NCBI GenBank assembly: GCA_013002105.1
Contig: JABDKS010000474.1
Location: 1 to 11,403 of the forward strand
DNA length: 11,403 bases
Reading direction: 5' to 3'
Source: Pirellulaceae bacterium
Lineage (GTDB): Bacteria > Planctomycetota > Planctomycetia > Pirellulales > Pirellulaceae
The translations under genes and the position numbers were made by a program. Shown here piece after piece: positions 6,389 to 11,403 of the stretch. Under the pieces are notes generated by a model, which did no database searches, was not told where the DNA came from, and was given only the letters and a program-made list of their open reading frames with translations. Position 1 is the stretch's first letter. Every line of letters begins with the position of its first letter.

Positions 6389-8917
6389 ATGCTCACCGAC
6401 CCAACCACACCATCGCAAGGGGACGTCTTAACGGCTGATGTTGCTCGCGCGCCCGGTAACGGTGTTGTCAACGAGAATACGCCAGAGAATTCGCTCCCGT
6501 GTTCGCATTGCGGGCTTCCCTCAGCGGTAACGTCACAAGACACCGACGCACCAGTGTTTTGTTGCAGCGGTTGCCAAGGAGCCTATGAGCTGATTGATGG
6601 CTGGGGACTCGCGGATTTCTATGCCCTGCGCGACCAGTTGGACGTCGAGGGACAAACAAGTATTTCAGGTGGTCGACGTGACTACTCCGCGTTCGACAGC
6701 AATTTATTTCTAGGTCCGTCGACGCCAGTAACCATGTCCGATGGACTGCAACGTACGCGATTGTCGCTGCACGCTTTACATTGTGGTGCTTGCGCGTGGT
6801 TGATCGAAAATGCAGCCAGCCGAACTGATGGTTGGCTCGTGTCGCGCGTCTCCTTGGTGGATCATACGATCAACATCGTATTTGATCCCAGCAAAATCAA
6901 GCTCAGCGAAATAGCTCGCCTCCTGGACAAACTTGGCTACGAACCTGCGCCGCAGACGACGAACAGTGACGATGCGTTTGTGCGGCAGAATCGCAAGCTG
7001 CTAATGCAGATTGCTGTTGCCGGGTTTTGTGCTGCCAATGCGATGTGGATCGGCATTGCGCTCTACGCTGGCGAGTTTTCGGGAGTTGCCGCGAGCCATT
7101 GGAACTACTTGCGATTGATCGGAACTGGCCTGGGCATAGTTTCCGTAGTAGGCCCGGGTCGGACATTTTTTCGCGGCGCGCTCGCGTCGATTCGAACACG
7201 CACGCCGCATATGGACCTTCCCGTCGCGGCAGGATTATCGGTAGGAACGATTGCCGGTACGATCAACGCGGTCACCGGTCGAGGCTCTGTCTACTTTGAT
7301 TCGTTGGCGGTGTTGGTGTTTCTGCTGTTGCTCGGTCGCTGGATTCAATTTCGACAGCAACATCGCGCGGCTCGATCGGTCGATTTGCTGCTACGGATCA
7401 CGCCACGTCACGCCAAACGCTTGGGCACAGATGGTGAGTGCGATTTGGTGCTCGTTGACTCGTTGCAGGTCGGCGATGTCGTCGAAGTCTCGGCCGGTGA
7501 AGGCATTCCCGTTGACGGCACGATCACCAACGGGCAAACGACGGTAGATCGATCGTTGCTGACCGGCGAAAGCGAACCCATCATGCTCGGGCAAGGCGAA
7601 AAGGTTGTCGCAGGTAGCGTCAATTTGACTCGACTGATACAGATTTCGGTCGACGCGATCGGTCAGCAGACGCGAATCGGCCGGCTGATGAAGACGGTCG
7701 AAACGGCTGCGGCCACGAAAACGCCGATTGGGCAGTTAGCCGATCGGATCGGAGGCGTGTTTGTTGTCGTTGTCACAATACTGGCCCTGGTAACATTACT
7801 TGCCTGGTGGCAAAACGGCTGGGCGATTGCTGCCGAGCATGCAACATCCCTGTTGATTGTCGCATGTCCGTGTGCGTTGGCCTTGGCCACGCCGCTTGCG
7901 ATTGCCGTCGCGATTGGACGATCGGCACATCGCAAGATTCTCGTTCGCGACGGCAGTTCGATGCAGCGGCTTTCCGGCTCCGGTACGGTATGGTTCGACA
8001 AAACTGGAACCTTGACCGAAGGACGACCACGGGTCGTTGAAATGCTCGGGGATACCGAGGCGATTGGCCTGGCGGCTGCGATCGAAGCGCACTGCTGTCA
8101 TCCGGTTGCGGACTGCATCATTACCGAAGCCCATCGTCTCCGGCTGGACATTCCTGCAGATGCCTTCTTGGAGGGTGTCGGTTCGGGAGGGATCACTGGC
8201 CGATCCGGCGGGCGATCGATCGCAGTCGGGACTTTGAACTTCCTACGTAAACAGTCAGTGTCCATTTGTGATGAGTTTTCTCAAGCTGCCGAGAACTTCT
8301 CGCTGCGAGGGCACTCACCGGTCACCATCGCCGTCGACGGACGAGCCTGCACGATGATCGGGATCGTTGACCCGATTCGACGAGGCGCTGCCGAAAGCAT
8401 CGGCAACCTAAGGAAATCGGGTTGGCGAATTGGCATACTCTCAGGCGACAATCGGCAAGTCGTGCAGCAGGTTGCCCAGAAGGTCGGCATTGATCAAGAC
8501 GTTGCGCGCGGCGAACTTTCGCCCGAAGACAAGTTGGAAATCGTGCGTCGCACGGGTGCCGACGCGGGATCGGTCGTGATGATTGGCGATGGTGCGAACG
8601 ATGCAGCTGCGTTGGCTGCCGCCGACGTTGGCATCGCCGTTCGAGGTGGTGCGGAAATCAGCCTGCAGGCGGCGCCAATCTACCTCGCGTCGACAAAACT
8701 CGTCACACTCGCGGAGCTTTTCGATGCCGCCCGATCGACCAAGTACTTGATCTACACGACATTTGCGGTTTCTCTTTCGTACAACCTGGTCGCGGTCTCC
8801 CTTGCGATGGCGGGTCAAATCAGCCCGCTGCTTGCAGCCGTGCTGATGCCGATTAGCTCCGTCAGTGTGTTGGCGTTGACCTTGGGATGGCCGATTTACC
8901 GCGGGAGCCAACCATGA
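6389..8917 (+). CDS. ccoI: Copper-translocating P1B-type ATPase CcoI/FixI
   Basis: 842 aa. The family exports Cu+ across the membrane for insertion into the oxidase CuB site. Order of parts: a cysteine-rich N-terminal metal-binding domain (Cys38, Cys41, Cys58, Cys59, Cys62), as in CcoI/FixI-type pumps; an HMA domain with CGAC (132-135); membrane helices from about 204; actuator TGES (392-395); CPC (493-495) in the ion-binding helix; phosphorylated Asp537 in DKTGT; HP motif (571-572); GDGAND (733-738); and a last helix pair with YN (798-799) and MPISS (820-824), the Cu+ P1B-1 pattern. Three extra cysteines (569, 570, 576) flank the HP motif. Its place between ccoH/SafE and ccoS supports CcoI rather than a general CopA. 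There is no clear SD; coupling through the 6350-6385 mini-ORF is possible. It overlaps ccoS by 4 nt. Confidence 0.95.
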   Translation: MLTDPTTPSQGDVLTADVARAPGNGVVNENTPENSLPCSHCGLPSAVTSQDTDAPVFCCSGCQGAYELIDGWGLADFYALRDQLDVEGQTSISGGRRDYSAFDSNLFLGPSTPVTMSDGLQRTRLSLHALHCGACAWLIENAASRTDGWLVSRVSLVDHTINIVFDPSKIKLSEIARLLDKLGYEPAPQTTNSDDAFVRQNRKLLMQIAVAGFCAANAMWIGIALYAGEFSGVAASHWNYLRLIGTGLGIVSVVGPGRTFFRGALASIRTRTPHMDLPVAAGLSVGTIAGTINAVTGRGSVYFDSLAVLVFLLLLGRWIQFRQQHRAARSVDLLLRITPRHAKRLGTDGECDLVLVDSLQVGDVVEVSAGEGIPVDGTITNGQTTVDRSLLTGESEPIMLGQGEKVVAGSVNLTRLIQISVDAIGQQTRIGRLMKTVETAAATKTPIGQLADRIGGVFVVVVTILALVTLLAWWQNGWAIAAEHATSLLIVACPCALALATPLAIAVAIGRSAHRKILVRDGSSMQRLSGSGTVWFDKTGTLTEGRPRVVEMLGDTEAIGLAAAIEAHCCHPVADCIITEAHRLRLDIPADAFLEGVGSGGITGRSGGRSIAVGTLNFLRKQSVSICDEFSQAAENFSLRGHSPVTIAVDGRACTMIGIVDPIRRGAAESIGNLRKSGWRIGILSGDNRQVVQQVAQKVGIDQDVARGELSPEDKLEIVRRTGADAGSVVMIGDGANDAAALAAADVGIAVRGGAEISLQAAPIYLASTKLVTLAELFDAARSTKYLIYTTFAVSLSYNLVAVSLAMAGQISPLLAAVLMPISSVSVLALTLGWPIYRGSQP

Positions 8918-9090
8918 GCGTGCTATTCATCGCACTACCGATCGCACTGTTACTTGGGGCCGCCGGTATGCTTGCCTGCGTGCTGTGCATCCGGTACGGA
9001 CAATACGACGACTTGGAGACACCCGCTGTTCGCATTCTGATCGACGAAGAGGAATCGCCTAAGCGTCCATCCGAGCCACTCGATTCGTGA
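8914..9090 (+). CDS. ccoS: cbb3-type cytochrome oxidase assembly protein CcoS/FixS
   Basis: 58 aa with one N-terminal membrane helix (about 4-26) followed by the family signature GQYDDLETPAVRIL (29-42) and an acidic tail. CcoS is required in proteobacteria for cofactor (haem b and CuB) insertion into CcoN. It starts in an ATGA overlap with ccoI, with GGGAG at 8903-8907, 6 nt upstream of the ATG. An upstream in-frame start at 8887 would add nine residues that do not belong to the family and would increase the overlap. This is the last gene of the tightly packed cco cluster; 162 nt separate it from the next gene. Confidence 0.92.
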   Translation: MSVLFIALPIALLLGAAGMLACVLCIRYGQYDDLETPAVRILIDEEESPKRPSEPLDS

Positions 9091-9106
9091 TTCCCAATTC
9101 CCAATT
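9090..9106. repeat. Tandem ATTCCCA repeat at the end of ccoS
   Basis: ATTCCCA at 9090-9096 and again at 9097-9103, followed by ATT. The first copy begins at the last base of the ccoS stop codon. It is a short tandem repeat of a kind that often varies in length between strains. There is no known function. Confidence 0.5.
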
Positions 9107-9200
9107 GCTGATGGCGTCCCTTCGCGCCGAACGGGGATATCCTGGAGCTTGCCCCTCTATCATTCGCCGAAATTCACGCATGCCTTAGTAGGTATCGCCA

Positions 9201-9214
9201 CACTATTTGTAGTG
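9201..9214. promoter_or_regulatory. Inverted repeat CACTA-TTTG-TAGTG upstream of the sensor kinase
   Basis: A perfect 5-bp dyad with a 4-nt centre, 38 nt before the kinase ATG in the 162-nt spacer after ccoS. I see no strong -35/-10 pair in this spacer, although the gap suggests the kinase has its own promoter. The dyad could be an operator or a small hairpin, and chance is possible. Confidence 0.3.
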
Positions 9215-9252
9215 ACCGCTTTCTACGCCAACAACACTCTGCAAACGCCATC

Positions 9253-10893
9253 ATGCCTGACAGCCATGCCATCGAATTGATGCCGCCGGGCGATGAACTG
9301 CTGACGCGGTATCGTGAGCTATGCAAGTACGTTGGACTCGGTCGTCATGACGTTCAACGGGCTCAAGCTGTTTGGATCCTCGTCGAACCTCATGTCGCGT
9401 CACACGTGAACGACTTCTACGCGGAGATCCTGAAACACCAAGAAACCTCCGGCGTCTTTACCGGTGGTGATGCGCAAGTCGAACGCTTGAAGGCAAGTTT
9501 GCGCTGCTGGATTGCCGAATTATTCTGCGGGAACTTTGATCAGGCGTTCGTGCAGAATCGTTGGATCGTCGGCTGGCGACACGTGCAAATCGGTTTACCC
9601 CAGATCTGGACGGCATCGGCGATGTCGCGACTGCGTGATCGAATCTTGAACCAATTGGCCGTTGACTGGACCGATTCGGCAGTCAGTTTCCAAAAAACCG
9701 CTTCAGCGATCTCGCGGCTGATGGACTTGGATCTCGCGCTGATCCAAGACGCTTACCATGCCGAATCCGTCGCAACACAACTTCGCGATCAGCGAGACTT
9801 TGCCGAAGCCATCATCGGGACAACGCAATCGATCGTTCTGGTGGTAGACCAGGACGGAAAGATTTTGCGTGGCAATCGTTACTTGTCTCGATTGGTTTGT
9901 GGCGAGTCGGAACTACCCGCATCGATTGATTCCGTCCAAGGTATCATTCCCGAGGGCGAAAACTCCGCGGTTTTGGCGCTGCTTGGGAACCAAGGTGACC
10001 AACCGTCACCAAGTCCCATTGTGACGCAATTGATCGATAACAGACAACGGCACCGTACTGTGCGTTGGTTCTGCAGATCCATTCACCACTTTCCGGACAG
10101 CAGGAATCAATCGTCGATCGAAGCAAAACTGCTGGTCGGTCAAGACATCACCGACCTTTCCGAAGCCCAACGCCGCGCGGTCCAACAAGGACGACTTGCT
10201 GCTATCGGTCAAACGATGGCCGGTCTTGCGCATGAAAGCCGAAATGCTTTCCAACGCAGTCTCGCGTCGTTGGAAGCGTTATCGTTGGAGGTAAGCGATC
10301 GCCCAGAAGCCGTCGAATTGATCGCGAGAATCCAACGAGCACACGATCACCTTTTGCACTTGTACGAGGAAGTCCTGCAGTTTGCAAAACCGGTTGTTCT
10401 GGAAGTCGATAAAAATCGCATCAGCGATCTTGTCTCACGGACCTGGAAACACATCGCGCAGGCATCCAATTGCGATCCAAACCGACTGCGCATCGAGCAG
10501 ACGTCAACGGATGATCGAATTGACTGTGACGCGTTCAAAATGGAACAAGTGTTGCGCAACGTGATCGAAAATGCCCTCTCAGTTTCTCCTGCCCAATCCA
10601 ATATCGACGTTCTGGTTGCCGATACGTGGCAGGGTGACCACGAATCGATCCGAGTCACCGTTCGTGATTACGGACCGGGTATCTCCGACGAAATCCGTGG
10701 TCGAATCTTCGAACCTTTCTTCTCGACCCGGTCTCGCGGCACCGGTTTGGGTCTCCCCATCGCCCGCCGGTTGGCAGAGGCGCATGGCGGTTCGCTGATA
10801 CTTTCGTCGACGGACTCTGGAACCACAGCCGAATTAATTGTGTTGAAACATTTGGCTCGAAAGCAGTCGCTGGGGACACCGCAGTCAGAGTAG
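9253..10893 (+). CDS. Soluble globin-coupled (protoglobin-like) sensor histidine kinase with PAS-like region
   Basis: 546 aa with no membrane segment, so cytoplasmic. Residues about 12-175 look like a protoglobin/globin-coupled sensor domain: all-helical, with WRHVQIGLPQIW (108-119) matching the F-helix signature in which His110 would be the proximal haem ligand. Residues about 180-300 resemble a PAS domain (FAEAIIGTTQSIVLVVDQDG). A HisKA domain follows, with phospho-acceptor His327 in GLAHESRNAF, where the usual Pro after Asn is Ala. HATPase_c has Asn436/Asn440 (N box), DYGPGI (472-477), EPFFST (487-492) and GTGLGL (496-501). By family, the globin would bind O2, NO or CO and control autophosphorylation. 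No response regulator is present in the window. It lies 162 nt after ccoS, and its placement suggests control of respiration; this is inference. There is no clear SD before this ATG. Confidence 0.88.
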   Translation: MPDSHAIELMPPGDELLTRYRELCKYVGLGRHDVQRAQAVWILVEPHVASHVNDFYAEILKHQETSGVFTGGDAQVERLKASLRCWIAELFCGNFDQAFVQNRWIVGWRHVQIGLPQIWTASAMSRLRDRILNQLAVDWTDSAVSFQKTASAISRLMDLDLALIQDAYHAESVATQLRDQRDFAEAIIGTTQSIVLVVDQDGKILRGNRYLSRLVCGESELPASIDSVQGIIPEGENSAVLALLGNQGDQPSPSPIVTQLIDNRQRHRTVRWFCRSIHHFPDSRNQSSIEAKLLVGQDITDLSEAQRRAVQQGRLAAIGQTMAGLAHESRNAFQRSLASLEALSLEVSDRPEAVELIARIQRAHDHLLHLYEEVLQFAKPVVLEVDKNRISDLVSRTWKHIAQASNCDPNRLRIEQTSTDDRIDCDAFKMEQVLRNVIENALSVSPAQSNIDVLVADTWQGDHESIRVTVRDYGPGISDEIRGRIFEPFFSTRSRGTGLGLPIARRLAEAHGGSLILSSTDSGTTAELIVLKHLARKQSLGTPQSE

Positions 10894-10897
10894 TGAC

Positions 10898-10912
10898 CTC
10901 ACCCCGTGTGAG
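10898..10912. terminator. Small hairpin after the kinase gene (CTCAC-N5-GTGAG)
   Basis: CTCAC (10898-10902) and GTGAG (10908-10912) can form a 5-bp stem with a 5-nt loop, beginning 4 nt after the kinase stop. There is no U-tract after it, so it is a poor intrinsic terminator. It could also be a protein-binding dyad. Confidence 0.25.
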
Positions 10913-10915
10913 ATC

Positions 10916-10926
10916 CAATCGGATTG
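10916..10926. repeat. Palindrome CAATC-G-GATTG between kinase and arsR genes
   Basis: A perfect 5-bp dyad around one central base, just after the 10898-10912 hairpin and about 37 nt upstream of the arsR -35 box. The role is unknown; it could be an activator or repressor site. Confidence 0.3.
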
Positions 10927-10962
10927 AACGCGGTTAGAGCGAATTGCGGCGGTAAGACTGAA

Positions 10963-10990
10963 TTGACATGTCGCAACCTTCCGATATAGT
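10963..10990 (+). promoter_or_regulatory. Sigma70-type promoter of the ArsR-family gene
   Basis: TTGACA at 10963-10968, a 16-nt spacer, and TATAGT at 10985-10990. The -35 is a perfect consensus and the -10 matches five of six bases. It lies just upstream of the arsR RBS and ATG, giving a very short leader. It is the clearest promoter in the window. Confidence 0.75.
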
Positions 10991-10998
10991 GAAATATC
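10983..10998. promoter_or_regulatory. Candidate ArsR operator GATAT-N6-ATATC over the -10 box
   Basis: GATAT (10983-10987) and ATATC (10994-10998) form a perfect dyad with a 6-nt centre. It covers the -10 box and the expected transcription start. ArsR/SmtB dimers typically bind AT-rich imperfect dyads at their own promoters, so autorepression is likely. Binding is inferred, not shown. Confidence 0.6.
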
Positions 10999-10999
10999 T

Positions 11000-11005
11000 A
11001 AGGAG
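11000..11005 (+). promoter_or_regulatory. Ribosome binding site AAGGAG for the ArsR-family gene
   Basis: A perfect Shine-Dalgarno 5 nt before the ATG at 11011. It fixes the start codon; the kinase and ccoI genes lack such a site. Confidence 0.8.
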
Positions 11006-11010
11006 CGACC

Positions 11011-11346
11011 ATGACCAAACGAAAAACGTCACGAAAACCCAAGCCGTGTCCGCCAGCCGACATGGAGGCGCTTGCCATGGCTGCCGAATGTTTGCGGACT
11101 TTGGCACACCCGGTGCGGTTGCGGATGGTTCAGATGCTATTGAACGGTCGATACACGGTTGGTGAATTGGCGGCGGACTGTGATGTGCCCAGCAATGTCG
11201 CGTCGGAGCATCTGCGATTAATGCAACGCTGTGGTTTCTTTACCAGCGAGCGTGAAGGCAGGAAGGTTTATTACGTCGTGGCAGAACCACACCTGGCAAA
11301 GATCCTGGCGTGTGTCGAGAGCCGATTCTTGAGTCACACCGCGTAA
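11011..11346 (+). CDS. ArsR/SmtB-family winged-helix transcriptional repressor
   Basis: 111 aa. The sequence from LRTLAHPVRLRMVQMLL (28-44) through the recognition helix region (VGELAADCDVPSNVASEHLRLM, 50-71, approximate) to the wing REGRKVYYVV (81-90) is a standard HTH_5 ArsR fold. These proteins leave DNA when they bind metal or when cysteines are modified. The ArsR As(III) motif ELCVCDL is not conserved (ELAADCD, only Cys57), and the BigR/SqrR-type helix-2 cysteine is absent. The cysteines are at 13, 27, 57, 74 and 101. A partial alpha-5 pattern (Glu92, His94) lacks the rest of the SmtB zinc site. The ligand therefore cannot be predicted; Cys27/Cys101 are candidates. It has its own promoter, candidate operator and RBS, and probably starts a transcription unit extending past the window. 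A regulatory link to the cco operon is possible but unproven. Confidence 0.92.
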   Translation: MTKRKTSRKPKPCPPADMEALAMAAECLRTLAHPVRLRMVQMLLNGRYTVGELAADCDVPSNVASEHLRLMQRCGFFTSEREGRKVYYVVAEPHLAKILACVESRFLSHTA

Positions 11347-11403
11347 CCTCTTGTCGCCGTATCGGTGCGAGGAATTGTTTCCGATTCAAACGCTCTTTCC
11401 ACC

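Noticed and set aside
275..9090. Signs of mobile elements, CRISPR or tRNA within or near the operon
   Set aside because: No transposase motifs, terminal inverted repeats, spaced repeat arrays or tRNA-like folds were seen; the operon is uniform in style and intact.
9132..9155. GGGG...CCCC pairing after ccoS as a terminator
   Set aside because: Only four G-C pairs with a long unpaired loop and no T-tract.
10968..11165. Alternative + strand ORF overlapping the arsR start
   Set aside because: Different frame from the clear ArsR protein and it begins within the arsR promoter; a shadow ORF.
11347..11403. Tail of the window after arsR
   Set aside because: 57 nt with no gene start, hairpin or repeat that I can support.

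Overview
The window carries a complete high-affinity terminal oxidase locus: the structural and assembly genes of a cbb3-type cytochrome c oxidase, all on the + strand, followed by two regulatory genes. Three things suggest a planctomycete, probably Pirellulaceae (Rhodopirellula-like): moderate G+C, a fused ccoN-ccoO gene with a short single-haem CcoP, and a histidine kinase H-box of the AHESRNA type. This assignment is from pattern memory, not from a search.

Layout. Positions 1-274 are upstream DNA with no convincing gene. They hold several short inverted repeats and, just before ccoNO, a strong Shine-Dalgarno in front of a three-codon ORF. Positions 275-9090 look like one tightly packed operon: ccoNO (fused subunits I and II), ccoQ, ccoP, ccoG, ccoH/fixH, a TauE/SafE (DsbD_2-like) membrane protein, ccoI (copper P1B-ATPase) and ccoS. 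Most junctions overlap by 1-8 nt. The 35-nt gap before ccoI is filled by an 11-codon mini-ORF that could couple translation. ccoQ (59 aa) and ccoS (58 aa) are small but clear.

After a 162-nt spacer comes a soluble histidine kinase (9253-10893). It has an N-terminal protoglobin-like haem sensor domain, a PAS-like region, and HisKA plus HATPase_c. No response regulator is visible. After a further 117-nt spacer comes an ArsR/SmtB-family repressor (11011-11346). It has the best promoter in the window (TTGACA-N16-TATAGT), a palindrome over the -10 box and a strong RBS. The last 57 nt hold nothing recognisable.

How the genes work together. CcoNO, CcoQ and CcoP form the oxidase that reduces O2 at low concentration. 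CcoG (cupric reductase), CcoI (Cu+ exporter), CcoS and CcoH deliver copper and assemble the haem-copper centre; the SafE-like protein probably also takes part in metal or redox handling. The globin kinase is a plausible direct sensor of O2, NO or CO for the locus. No FNR-type box was seen upstream of ccoNO, so control by the globin kinase and/or another regulator is an attractive but unproven alternative.

Most unusual points: the globin-coupled kinase next to cbb3 genes, a cysteine ladder (four Cys, each five residues apart) at the N-terminus of CcoG, the one-haem CcoP with acidic tails on both cytochrome subunits, extra cysteines around the HP motif of CcoI, and the ArsR operator/promoter arrangement.
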